Source: Pseudonocardia alaniniphila
GTDB lineage: Bacteria > Actinomycetota > Actinomycetes > Mycobacteriales > Pseudonocardiaceae
Reading direction: 5' to 3'
Assembly: GCF_022524485.1 (NCBI RefSeq)
Contig: NZ_JAKXMK010000014.1
Coordinates: 1 to 49,397, forward strand
DNA: 49,397 bases
Positions 23,853-31,647 of this stretch are shown piece after piece. Position 1 is the first letter of the stretch. Each line of letters begins with the position of its first letter. Below the pieces are notes generated by a model, which worked only from the letters and a program-made list of their open reading frames with translations, ran no database searches and was not told the DNA's origin. Both the position numbers and the translations under genes were made by a program.

Positions 23853-25294
23853 GCACCATCGAGGGGCGGGCGGGTGCCCACCTGACGTCGGAGGAACTGC
23901 GCAGCCTCTTCCTGTTCACCGACCTCGACGACGAGCAGCTCGCCTGGGTCGCCGAGAACGCCGATGTCATCACCGTGCCCGCGGGCGAGGACGTCGTCGT
24001 CGAGGGCGACCCGGCGGACTGCTTCCACGTGCTGCTGTCGGGCACCATCGCGATGAGCCGGGTGATCCAGGGCGAGAAGGTGGAGACCGGGCGCACCGAC
24101 CAGCGTGGTGTCTACTTCGGAGCCGTCCAGTTCTACCTCCAGGACGAGACGGCCCGCGACTACGCGATGACGGTGCGCGCGCTCACCGACTGCACGGCGC
24201 TCGCCCTGCCGGCCTCGGAGTTCGCCACCGTGTTCGCCCGGTGGTTCCCGATGGCGGTGCACCTGCTCGAGGGCATGCTCCTCGGCCTGCGGCGCGGCAA
24301 CGCCCTGGTGGCGGAGCGGGAGCGGTTGCTCGCACTGGGCAAGCTGTCGGCCGGCCTCACCCACGAGCTCAACAACCCGGCGGCCGCCGCCAGCCGGGCC
24401 GCCGACACGCTGCGCGACAAGGTCGCCGGGATGCGCGCGAAGCTCGCCATGATCGCCGACGGCAAGATCGCGGGCGATCAGCTGAAGAAGCTGGTGATGG
24501 CCCAGGACGAGTTCGTCAAGAAGGTCCGCAACGCACCGTCGCTCTCCGCGATCGAGGCCTCCGACCGGGAGGACGAGCTGGGCGACTGGCTCGACGACCA
24601 CGGCATCGACGGCAGCTGGGATCTGGCACCCGCCTTCGTCGCGGGCGGCCTGGGCGTCGAGGACATGGACGCCGTGTACACGGCCACCAACGAGACCACG
24701 CTCGAAGGCGCGATCCGCTGGCTCGCCTACACGGTGGAGACCGAGAGCCTGCTGCGCGAGATCCTCGACGCCACCACGCGGATCTCCAACCTCGTGCTCG
24801 CGGCGAAGCAGTACTCGCAGATGGATCGCGCCCCGCACCGCTTCATCGACATTCACGAGGGCCTCGACGCCACGCTCGTGATGTTCGGGCGCAAGCTGGG
24901 GGAGGCCAAGGGGATCGAGATCGTCAAGGACTACGACCGCTCGCTGCCGCTGATCCCGGCCTATCCCGCCGAGCTCAACCAGGTCTGGACCAACATCATC
25001 GACAACGCCATCGATGCCATGGACGGGTCCGGCACGCTCACGGTGCGCACCTCACGGGTGGAGGAGTGCGTGCTCGTCGAGATCGGCGACACGGGTCCGG
25101 GTATCCCGCCCGAGGTCCGGAAACGGATCTTCGAGCCGTTCTTCACCACGAAGCCCGTGGGCCGGGGCACCGGGCTCGGCCTGGACGTCAGCTACCGGGT
25201 GATCGTCACACGCCACCACGGTGACCTCGCGGTCGAGTCGCAGCCGGGAGACACACGTTTCCGGGTGCGCCTTCCGATCACCGAGCAGCCCTGA
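23849..25294 (+). CDS. Histidine kinase with cyclic-nucleotide-binding-like domain
   Basis: A soluble 481-residue kinase with no membrane segment. Residues 18-140 form a Crp/cNMP-binding-type barrel (LFLFTDLDDEQLAWVAENADV, then VPAGEDVVVEGDPADCFHVLLSGTIAM). The phospho-acceptor is H172 in KLSAGLTHELNNPAAAA. A helical insert of about 150 residues separates it from the ATPase domain, which has NQVWTNIIDNAIDAM (N box), IGDTGPGIPPEVRKRIFEPFFTTK (G1, F box) and GTGLGL (G2). It starts at GTG 23849 inside the stop of the receiver-reductase gene. The pair would make a cytosolic system linking a small nucleotide or redox cue to a flavoprotein. Confidence 0.9.
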   Translation: MSTIEGRAGAHLTSEELRSLFLFTDLDDEQLAWVAENADVITVPAGEDVVVEGDPADCFHVLLSGTIAMSRVIQGEKVETGRTDQRGVYFGAVQFYLQDETARDYAMTVRALTDCTALALPASEFATVFARWFPMAVHLLEGMLLGLRRGNALVAERERLLALGKLSAGLTHELNNPAAAASRAADTLRDKVAGMRAKLAMIADGKIAGDQLKKLVMAQDEFVKKVRNAPSLSAIEASDREDELGDWLDDHGIDGSWDLAPAFVAGGLGVEDMDAVYTATNETTLEGAIRWLAYTVETESLLREILDATTRISNLVLAAKQYSQMDRAPHRFIDIHEGLDATLVMFGRKLGEAKGIEIVKDYDRSLPLIPAYPAELNQVWTNIIDNAIDAMDGSGTLTVRTSRVEECVLVEIGDTGPGIPPEVRKRIFEPFFTTKPVGRGTGLGLDVSYRVIVTRHHGDLAVESQPGDTRFRVRLPITEQP

Positions 25295-25302
25295 GTGCCG
25301 CG

Positions 25303-25719
25303 ATGACCATGCAGATACCCCTCGCATCGGCGGACGCGCGGCTGGCGGCAACGGAGCGGCGGGCCGTCGAGGTACGGCTCGGCCCGCACGAGGTGATGTC
25401 CGACCACGCCGACGACGGTCCGGGCGAGGGCCCCACCCCGTTGGAGCTGCTCGCGGCCTCACTCGCCGCGTGCAGCGCGATGACCGTGCGCACCCACCTG
25501 GAGCGCGACGGCGATCCGGGCGACATCACGGTGGTCGTCACGCTGGATGCGGGACCGCCCACCCTGTTCTACCGGCGGGTGCAGCTCGGGTTCCGGCTCG
25601 AGCCCGACGAGGCCCACCGCCTCGCCGACGCGATGGAGCGCACGGAGGTGACGATGATGCTGAAACCGGGGTTCAACATCCGCACCCAGATCGAGCACGC
25701 CGGCGAACCGCTGGTCTGA
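25303..25719 (+). CDS. OsmC/Ohr-family protein
   Basis: A 138-residue OsmC-fold protein. GPTPLELLAASLAACSAMTVRTHLERDG contains the first conserved cysteine. The second peroxidatic cysteine expected near the C-terminal helix is not there; the segment reads VTMMLKPGFNIRTQIE. It may therefore be a non-classical member without hydroperoxide reductase activity, or use another thiol. It follows the kinase gene by 8 bases and is probably on the same transcript, which would fit a thiol or redox theme. Confidence 0.87.
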   Translation: MTMQIPLASADARLAATERRAVEVRLGPHEVMSDHADDGPGEGPTPLELLAASLAACSAMTVRTHLERDGDPGDITVVVTLDAGPPTLFYRRVQLGFRLEPDEAHRLADAMERTEVTMMLKPGFNIRTQIEHAGEPLV

Positions 25720-25739
25720 CGCCTGCCGACCCGCCGCGT

Positions 25740-26366
25740 TCAGCCGGGGCGGCGGGCGCTCTGCACCGCGGCGGCGGTCGCGGCGTCGCCCCGGGCCCGG
25801 AGCCCGGACACCACTCCGTCGACGTCGGCCGGTGGGCGGTTCTGGCTCATCTTCACCTTCGCCTCCACGCGGTTGATCACCACCTCGACGCCCACGATCG
25901 CGCGCAGCTGCCCTGCCACGAACGCCGCCGGCGCGTCGTCGACCGACCACGGCGCCTGCTCGGCCGACTCCTGCAGCGCCGTCAGCCCGCGGACGTGGGC
26001 GTCGAGCCATCCGGGGTCGTCGTGCGTCCGCAGCTCCCCGTAGACGTGCGCGGTGAGGTAGTTCCACGTCGGTACGACACGGCCATGCTCGGCCTTGGAC
26101 GCGTACCAGCTCGGCGTGATGTAGGCGTCCGGACCGTGCACGATCACCAGCGCCTCACCGATCGGCCGTTGCCGCCACTGGTCGTTGTTGCGGGCGACGT
26201 GACCGCGCAGGACGCCGTGCTCGCCCTCGTCGGGATCGAAGACGAGAGGCAGGAACGTGGCCAGCATGCCCTGCTCCGTCACCGTGATCAGGTCGGCAGC
26301 CTGCCCCCGGGACAGCAGTTCCCGCACAGTGGTGTCGTCGGCGGCGAAGTGGGTGGGAATGTACAC
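25740..26366 (-). CDS. PaiB-like FMN-binding protein
   Basis: A 208-residue member of the PaiB/FMN-binding negative transcriptional regulator family. MYIPTHFAADDTTVRELLSRG, HVARNNDQWRQ, ALVIVHGPDAYITPSWYASKAEHGRVVPTWNYLTAHVYGEL and KVKMSQNRP are all typical. The family was named for B. subtilis PaiB; the FMN-split barrel suggests an oxidase-like ancestor and the molecular role is unsettled. It converges on the OsmC gene. Confidence 0.92.
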   Translation of the reverse strand: MYIPTHFAADDTTVRELLSRGQAADLITVTEQGMLATFLPLVFDPDEGEHGVLRGHVARNNDQWRQRPIGEALVIVHGPDAYITPSWYASKAEHGRVVPTWNYLTAHVYGELRTHDDPGWLDAHVRGLTALQESAEQAPWSVDDAPAAFVAGQLRAIVGVEVVINRVEAKVKMSQNRPPADVDGVVSGLRARGDAATAAAVQSARRPG

Positions 26367-26642
26367 GTCAGCCAGTGTCCACTTCGGTGATCACTGCCGG
26401 CGCAGCAGCCCTCTTCAGCGTGGAAACATCGCGAGTTAATCGAGTGTGAAACCGCCCGGAAATGGTCGGATCAGCGGTAGTGCCAGGGCCGAGGCTGATA
26501 CGCGGTCCGCCACGATCTGCGCCGCGAGTCGCATCCGGGCCGGGTAGAAGCATCGGTGGACGGGTATGCGGCGGAAGCGGTTGCAGCATGCGTCACGCAG
26601 TTCTGCGTGTGCGGGGAAGTGGCCGAGGAGGGGGCGGGGCCG

Positions 26643-27077
26643 ATGGTCGAGACGTTGAGGCGGGCCGCGCCGGCGGCTGCCGCCGGTATCACTGCCGACC
26701 CCACCGAGGAAGCGCTGGAGGAGCTGAAGGCCAGCCTCCGCCGGCTGCTCGCCACGTTGCTCGACCGGGCGCTCGGAATCGCGCTGGACAAGGTGGAGAC
26801 CTTGGCCAGGAGTTTCGACGAGATCGCGGCCCGTGGCGGGGTCCCGGTCAGCGCACTGTTCGGCGGCCTCCGGGCCAAGCTCGAGGGCCGCAGCCCGATC
26901 TGGGGTGCGATTCGGGGTGCGTTCGCGGCGCTGAGCCCGGGGGTCAAGGCCCTGATCATCATCGCGCTGGTGCTCGCGTTGCTCCTGCTCCCGGTCACCG
27001 TCGTGCTGCTGCTGCTCGCGTTGATCGTCCTCGCCATCTGGGCGGCCGTGCGGGCGGGTAGCCAGGGGCAGAAGTGA
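26643..27077 (+). CDS. Membrane protein upstream of the gas vesicle cluster
   Basis: A protein of about 144 residues. A mostly helical, charged N-terminal two thirds (EEALEELKASLRRLLATLLDRALGIALDKVETLARSFDEIAARGG) is followed by one long or two close membrane segments (about residues 105-138, ALIIIALVLALLLLPVTVV and onward) and a short basic tail. ATG 26643 is chosen because GAGGAGGGGGCGGGG stands upstream; an in-frame GTG at 26556 would add 29 residues without resemblance to anything. No family is recognised. It precedes the gas vesicle genes by 556 bases and may or may not belong to them. Confidence 0.6.
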   Translation: MVETLRRAAPAAAAGITADPTEEALEELKASLRRLLATLLDRALGIALDKVETLARSFDEIAARGGVPVSALFGGLRAKLEGRSPIWGAIRGAFAALSPGVKALIIIALVLALLLLPVTVVLLLLALIVLAIWAAVRAGSQGQK

Positions 27078-27633
27078 CGGCGAAACGCGGTGGCCTCAGC
27101 TTGGCGCCGGACGGCCCCATCGCGACCTTCGGCCGTCGGCGCAGTGGCGAGTGCGTCCGGCGGGCGTGGCGATGCTCCGTCCGGCAACAGTGCCGAGCGT
27201 CCGGGTGGCACTCAGGTCGACGCCCGGTCCGGGCGGCGCTCTGCGACGCGAGGGCGGCGGCGTGATCCGCTCGATCCGGGCGGCACGCAGGTGGGCGAGC
27301 GTCGTCAGCGGAGCTCGCACCGGCGACCGCGCGCGGCAAGGTCGCTAGGTCCGTCCATTGTCGACATGACGGTAATGCGGTCGACGACAACGGGTTGCGC
27401 CAGCAGGGTGCCATCCCTCGGCGGTGTCGCCTACGCCGAACGGCTTAATTTCCGGGTGATTCTTCCGAATAGGCCAGACGGGCGTGTGTGCGATCTTCCC
27501 GCGGGGTAGTCGCTGTGGCGGTGGTCGGGGGCGCGAATTGCGCAGAAATGGTCTCGGCGAGTTGGTGTGGCTCCGCGCCATTCGCACAGGCGTCGAGCAC
27601 CCGACAGCCGCGACCACGGACAGAGGAGATCCA
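27078..27633 (+). promoter_or_regulatory. Leader region of the gas vesicle cluster
   Basis: No convincing gene is present. The first half is GC-rich and holds a diverged direct repeat of 23 bases, 27200-27222 and 27275-27297, with 19 matches and a 75-base period. The second half (27360-27500) is richer in A and T, including GGCTTAATTT and GAATAGG, and GGGGTAG lies at 27503; these may contain the gas vesicle promoter, but I cannot assign a -35/-10 pair with confidence. Confidence 0.4.
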
Positions 27634-28263
27634 GTGAAGTGTGGAGCCCGAGTAGCGATCGGCGTTGTCGCCGGCTACTTCCTCGGACGGACCAAGAAGA
27701 TGAAGCTCGCAATGATGCTCGGCGGGATGGCCGCTGGGCGGCGGGCAGGGGGTCCTGGGGAACTGCTGCGAACCGGTACGAAGCTTTTGAACAGCTCCCC
27801 TGAGTTGGCACGGCTCACCGACGAGGTACGGGGCCGGCTGCTGGAAGCGGGCAAGGGCGCCGCGTTGGCAGTGGCCGCCCGGCAGGTGGAGTCGCTCACC
27901 GACCGGGTCGGCAAGCGTGTGGAGTCCCTCAGCGACGTCGGCGTCCCGAGTCGCAAGAAGAGCGCGGAGCCCGAGGACGAGTACGAGGAAGAGGACGCCG
28001 AGCGCGCCGACGTTGACGACGAGGGCGCGCCGGCAGGGGACGAGGACGCGGAAGAGGCGCTACCACCACGCGGGGCGCGGCCGCGGGCCCGTACGGCTAA
28101 GGCGGCACCTGCCCGCGGCGGCAAGACCGCCGCCGGCGCGACGGCGACCATCAAGCGGACCGCTGGTTCCGCGTCGGGCGCCACCCGTGCCGCCGGCAAG
28201 GCCGCAGCCGGCCGCAAGAGCAGCCGGACACCTCGTACCCCGCGGAGCGATGGCGATGGCTGA
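27634..28263 (+). CDS. Gas vesicle accessory protein, GvpY-like, with histone-like tail
   Basis: A 209-residue protein at the head of the gas vesicle genes. The N-terminus (residues 5-40) has a glycine-rich hydrophobic stretch, VAIGVVAGYFLGRTKKMKLAMML in part. The middle is amphipathic helix. Residues 111-145 are strongly acidic (EPEDEYEEEDAERADVDDEG in part) and the last 65 residues are rich in K, R, A, T and G like a histone H1 tail. GTG 27634 follows GAGGAG. The position before an SRPBCC gene matches the gvpY-gvpZ pair of Streptomyces clusters, so GvpY is a reasonable name by context; its function there is not established. The stop overlaps the next gene by eight bases. Confidence 0.65.
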   Translation: MKCGARVAIGVVAGYFLGRTKKMKLAMMLGGMAAGRRAGGPGELLRTGTKLLNSSPELARLTDEVRGRLLEAGKGAALAVAARQVESLTDRVGKRVESLSDVGVPSRKKSAEPEDEYEEEDAERADVDDEGAPAGDEDAEEALPPRGARPRARTAKAAPARGGKTAAGATATIKRTAGSASGATRAAGKAAAGRKSSRTPRTPRSDGDG

Positions 28264-29410
28264 TGCGAAGGACAAGACCAATCTCACGGAAGCCCTGCCG
28301 ACCGACGCGCTGAGGGACGCCGGCCAGCGCCTGCTGGGCCTGCTCGTCCAGCGCGCGGCCGAGGCGGCGACCGACCGAGTCTCCGGCTTGTCCGAGCGCC
28401 TGACCGGCGTGGCCGACAACGGCGGGCAGGGTCTGCGGACCGCGCTCACCGGCCGGGAGCGCGACGATGACGACGATGACGACGGCGAGTCGCGTCCCGG
28501 GCTGCTGAAGCGTGGGTTCGGCGCCCTCAAGGACAAGATGAAGAACGCCTTCGGTGGCGGCGGTGGAAATTCGGGCGGCAAGAAGAAACTGAAGGTCACC
28601 GTCATCAGCGAGAGTCAGGACATCAGCCTGCCTCTGCGCACGACCTACGACCTGTGGACCCAGTTCGCCGACTTCCCGACCTTCATGAAGAAGGTCGAGA
28701 GCGTGGAGCAGGCGTCCGACGAGAAGCTGAACTGGAAGGCGCAGGTCTTCCTGTCCCACCGCACGTGGGAGGCGACGATCGTCGAGCAGGTGCCCGACTC
28801 CCACATCGTGTGGCGCTCGAAGGGTGCGAAGGGCCATGTCGACGGTGGAGTCAGCTTCACCAGCATGGGCCCCAACCTGACCCACGTGGCGCTGGTTCTG
28901 GAGTACTACCCGCAGGGCCTCTTCGAGCGCACCGGCAACCTCTGGCGCGCTCAGGGCCGCCGGGCCCGGCTGGAGTTCCAGCACTTCCGCCGGCACGCCA
29001 TGAGCCACGTCCTGATCCACCAGGAAGACGTCGAGGGCTGGCGCGGCGAGATCCGGGACAGCGAGGTCGTCAAGACCCACGAGGAGGCCCTCGAAGAGGA
29101 GGAGAGCGCCCAGCAGCCCGAGGAAGGCGCCGAGGAGGACACCGGCGAGGAGGCCGCCGAGGAGCAGCTGCCCGAAGGCGAGGAAGAAGAGGAGGAAGAA
29201 GGCGCTGAGGAGGCCGCCGAGGAGGAGCCCTACGACGAGGACGAAGAGCCGTACGAGGAGGAGGACGAATACGAGGACGAGGGCGAAGAGGGCGACGAGG
29301 GCGACGAGGACCTCGAAGACGAGTACGAGGACGAGGACGAGGACTCGGGCGACCGGGTCGACGAGACAAGGGAGCCGGTCACGGCTTCCCGATCGCGACG
29401 GGGGCGGTAA
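28256..29410 (+). CDS. SRPBCC-domain protein with acidic tail, GvpZ-like
   Basis: A 384-residue protein. After a helical start and a D-rich linker (about residues 78-84) a polyketide cyclase/SRPBCC domain covers about residues 115-245: ISLPLRTTYDLWTQFADFPTFMKKVESVEQ, then IVEQVPDSHIVWRSKGAKGHVDGGVSF and QHFRRHAM. The tail from about residue 275 is very rich in E and D (long runs of EE, DE and EY) to the end near residue 370. The SRPBCC fold usually forms a hydrophobic pocket. ATG 28256 is favoured because GGAG lies eight bases upstream; ATG 28250 is two codons earlier. It lies directly before gvpA, in the place of Streptomyces gvpZ-type genes. Confidence 0.75.
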   Translation: MADAKDKTNLTEALPTDALRDAGQRLLGLLVQRAAEAATDRVSGLSERLTGVADNGGQGLRTALTGRERDDDDDDDGESRPGLLKRGFGALKDKMKNAFGGGGGNSGGKKKLKVTVISESQDISLPLRTTYDLWTQFADFPTFMKKVESVEQASDEKLNWKAQVFLSHRTWEATIVEQVPDSHIVWRSKGAKGHVDGGVSFTSMGPNLTHVALVLEYYPQGLFERTGNLWRAQGRRARLEFQHFRRHAMSHVLIHQEDVEGWRGEIRDSEVVKTHEEALEEEESAQQPEEGAEEDTGEEAAEEQLPEGEEEEEEEGAEEAAEEEPYDEDEEPYEEEDEYEDEGEEGDEGDEDLEDEYEDEDEDSGDRVDETREPVTASRSRRGR

Positions 29411-29413
29411 CCC

Positions 29414-29842
29414 ATGACAGTGGCAGCACAGAGGGGCGGCGGCGGTGGCGTCGTCGAACGGGGCGGTGGCGCCGGCGGAAGCGGACTCGCGGACGTCGTC
29501 GCACTGATTCTGGACAAGGGCCTGGTCATCGACGTGTTCGTGCGCGTCTCCCTGGTCGGGATCGAGATCCTGACCATCGACGCCCGGGTCGTCGTGGCGA
29601 GCGTGGACACGTTCCTGCGATTCGCCGAGGCGACGAACCGCGCCGACCTGTACAGCAAGGGCGCCAAGCCGAAGGACCTGGGAGAACTCGCGCAGAGCAT
29701 CACCGAGGGCGGTGCCAAGGGAAAGACATCTGGTGCGCTCGACGGGGCCGTCGACAAGATCGGCGAGCTGATGAGCGGAGGACGTGAGGATCGGGAGGAG
29801 GCGCCACGCCGGCGCCCTCGGCAGCGGGAGCGTGACGCATGA
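29414..29842 (+). CDS. gvpA: Gas vesicle structural protein GvpA
   Basis: The gas vesicle wall protein. The core (about residues 24-80) reads GLADVVALILDKGLVIDVFVRVSLVGIEILTIDARVVVASVDTFLRFAEA, which is nearly the GvpA consensus: helix, beta hairpin, helix. At 142 residues it is longer than the usual 70-145; a glycine-rich start and a basic C-terminal tail (REDREEAPRRRPRQRERD) are added. It is thus the main rib protein, unlike the second paralogue at 31644, which has the GvpJ pattern. Its stop TGA is overlapped by the ATG of the first 74-bp repeat unit. Confidence 0.92.
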   Translation: MTVAAQRGGGGGVVERGGGAGGSGLADVVALILDKGLVIDVFVRVSLVGIEILTIDARVVVASVDTFLRFAEATNRADLYSKGAKPKDLGELAQSITEGGAKGKTSGALDGAVDKIGELMSGGREDREEAPRRRPRQRERDA

Positions 29843-29912
29843 GCGAGCTTGCGAGCGGATCAGTGTTACAGCGCCGTGGCGAAGCGCCGGCCGAGTGCAG
29901 CGAGGGTGAGCG
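29839..29912 (+). repeat. 74-bp MIRU-like repeat, unit 1
   Basis: The unit begins at the ATG that overlaps the gvpA stop (ATGA) and encodes a 25-residue mini-ORF starting MSELAS and ending SEGER, whose TGA overlaps the ATG of unit 2. Units 1 and 2 differ at 3 of 74 positions. No separate ribosome site is needed, since the chain is translationally coupled. Related units occur at 35724-35871 and 39543-39631 on the other strand. Confidence 0.9.
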
Positions 29913-29986
29913 ATGAGCGAGCTTGCGAGCGGATCAGTGTTACAGCGCCGTCGCGAAGCGCCGGCCGAGCGCAGCGAGGGCGAGCG
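29913..29986 (+). repeat. 74-bp MIRU-like repeat, unit 2
   Basis: Tandem second copy of the element. Its mini-ORF, again 25 residues, ends in a TGA that overlaps the gvpF ATG at 29987 by ATGA. Thus gvpA, unit 1, unit 2 and gvpF are linked by three successive ATGA junctions. Confidence 0.9.
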
Positions 29987-30766
29987 ATGAGCGATCTGGT
30001 GAGCGACGAGCCGGTCGAGGGCGGGGAGGAGCAGGTCGTCCCCGTGTACGTCTACGGCCTGATCCGAGTCGGAACGCAGATCCCCGACGATCTTCCGGGA
30101 CTCGGCCCGTCCGGCCGGGTATCGGTGGTCGAGCACGGTGACATCGCCGCGATCGTCAGCGACATCCCGCTCGACCGTCCACTCGGCACCCGCAACGACC
30201 TGCTGGCGCATGAGGCAGTGGTCGACACCGTGGCGGCCAACGATGCCGTCGTCCCGATGCGGTTCCCCGCGGTCACCGCGGAGGACGCCGTCGTCGAGGA
30301 GCTTCTCGCGCCGAACGAAGAGCATTTCCTGACGGTCCTCGACGAGTTCGAAGGCCGGGTGCAGTACACCCTCAAGGGCCGATACGTCGAGGACTCGGTG
30401 CTGGGCGAGGTGCTGCAGGGCAACTCCGAGATCCGGGCCCTGCAGGACAAGATCAGCGAGCTGCCCGAGGACGCTTCCTACTACGACCGGGTCCGGCTGG
30501 GCGAGCTGGTGGTCAAGGTGCTCGAGCAGCAGCGCGAGCAGGACGGCGCGCAGATTCTGGACCGTCTCGAACAGTTCGCCGTGTCGATCGTGGAAAACCA
30601 GCCGGGGGCGCCCGAGGACGTGGTCAACGCGGCCTTCCTGGTGCAGCGCGATCGCGTGCCCGAGTTCGACGACGCGCTGGAGAACGTGGGCCAGGAGCTC
30701 GACGGCCGGATCAAACTGCGGCTGCTCGGGCCGCAGGCGCCGTACGACTTCGTGCCGGCTGAGTGA
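29987..30766 (+). CDS. gvpF: Gas vesicle protein GvpF (GvpF/L family)
   Basis: A 259-residue GvpF/GvpL-family protein, an accessory factor that binds GvpA and takes part in early vesicle assembly. VPVYVYGLIRVGTQIPDDLPGLG, EHGDIAAIVSDIPLDRPLGTRNDLLAHEAVVDTVAANDAVVPMRFPAV and the final RLLGPQAPYDF are family signatures. ATG 29987 is fixed by the ATGA junction with the upstream repeat unit; longer in-frame readings start inside the repeat and encode no family sequence. A coiled-coil-like helical middle follows the N-terminal domain. Confidence 0.93.
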   Translation: MSDLVSDEPVEGGEEQVVPVYVYGLIRVGTQIPDDLPGLGPSGRVSVVEHGDIAAIVSDIPLDRPLGTRNDLLAHEAVVDTVAANDAVVPMRFPAVTAEDAVVEELLAPNEEHFLTVLDEFEGRVQYTLKGRYVEDSVLGEVLQGNSEIRALQDKISELPEDASYYDRVRLGELVVKVLEQQREQDGAQILDRLEQFAVSIVENQPGAPEDVVNAAFLVQRDRVPEFDDALENVGQELDGRIKLRLLGPQAPYDFVPAE

Positions 30767-30770
30767 TCTT

Positions 30771-31001
30771 GTGGGACTTGTAACTGGTCTGCTCGGCCTG
30801 CCGCTGGTACCCCTCAAGGGCGTTCTGTGGCTGGCCGAGCAGATCCAGGAGCACGCGGAGGAGCAGTACTACGACCCGGTCCGCATCCGAGCACAGATGG
30901 AGCGGGTCGACGAGGCCCGTCGCACCGGTGAACTGTCAGCGGAGGAGTGCGACGAACTCGAGAACGACCTGCTGCAGCGGCTGATGCATCGCCCGCAGTA
31001 G
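30771..31001 (+). CDS. gvpG: Gas vesicle protein GvpG
   Basis: A 76-residue protein of the GvpG family: MGLVTGLLGLPLVPLKGVLWLAEQIQEHAEEQYYDP, then a charged helix and EECDELENDLLQRL. GvpG is an accessory protein needed for assembly. It starts at GTG 30771, four bases after the gvpF stop, and is of the usual length. A 106-base gap follows before gvpO, the longest inside the cluster, and might contain a second promoter. Confidence 0.95.
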   Translation: MGLVTGLLGLPLVPLKGVLWLAEQIQEHAEEQYYDPVRIRAQMERVDEARRTGELSAEECDELENDLLQRLMHRPQ

Positions 31002-31107
31002 GAAATCTGACGGATCCGTCCCGATTCGCTGTCCGGGTGCCGCACAGCCGGATGGATGTCACGATATCCGCCCGACACGTCCTGGCCCCGCGAGGGATGG
31101 AGCCGAA

Positions 31108-31647
31108 GTGACCGACGACGAGCAGGCTGCGCCGCGCCGGATGCGCCGTGCGCGCAGCGGGCGGCAGGAGCAACGCTTGTCGTCCGCTGCCAGGGAGAAG
31201 GTGCGTCGCCGTCATGTGCCCGAGGACGACGACGAGCTGGAGGACGACGAAACAGATGACGAGCTAGACGACGAGCCCGAGGACGAGCAGGAGCGCCGTC
31301 CGCGGCCGCGTCGTGAGTCCGCTCCTCGACGACGGACACGACCCGCCGCAGAGCGCAACGGACGGGAGGAACGGGACGAGAAGCCCATCCCGGCTTCGGT
31401 GGCAGCCCGACTGGCGACCAAGAACGTCGTGGAGTTCACCGGGCGAGAGCTGGAGAACGTGGTCGCGATCGAGTGCCGGGACGGTGACTGGTACGTCGAC
31501 GTCGAGGTCGTGGAGAGCCACCGGATCCCGGACACCACCGACATCCTCGCGATCTACCAGGTGCGTCTCGACCGCAGCGGCGACTTGCTCTCGTACAACC
31601 GCACCCGCCGGTACTCGCGTGGTCAACTGGACAAGGAGAGCCGATGA
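31108..31647 (+). CDS. gvpO: Gas vesicle protein GvpO
   Basis: A 179-residue GvpO-family protein. The family domain lies in the last 85 residues: IPASVAARLATKNVVEFTGRELENVVAIECRDGDWYVDVEVVESHRIPDTTDILAIYQVRLD and NRTRRYSRG. The first 95 residues are a low-complexity extension with a basic part, an acidic D/E block (about residues 35-57) and an arginine-rich block. GvpO is required for vesicle formation and has been linked to expression of gvpA in haloarchaea. GTG 31108 follows GATGGAG. Its stop overlaps gvpJ by ATGA. Confidence 0.93.
   Translation: MTDDEQAAPRRMRRARSGRQEQRLSSAAREKVRRRHVPEDDDELEDDETDDELDDEPEDEQERRPRPRRESAPRRRTRPAAERNGREERDEKPIPASVAARLATKNVVEFTGRELENVVAIECRDGDWYVDVEVVESHRIPDTTDILAIYQVRLDRSGDLLSYNRTRRYSRGQLDKESR

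Noticed and set aside
27090..27509. Plus-strand frame of 139 codons in the gas vesicle leader
   Set aside because: No ribosome site, no family, codon use unlike neighbours; kept only as a repeat observation.
29849..29986. Longer GvpF start within the repeat units
   Set aside because: The extra residues are an out-of-phase reading of the repeat and have no family match; the ATGA junction at 29987 gives the normal GvpF N-terminus.
28151..30817. Minus-strand open frame of almost 900 codons opposite the gas vesicle genes
   Set aside because: It mirrors the GAG/GAC-rich acidic codons as leucine and valine and has no domain; the opposite strand encodes known Gvp proteins.
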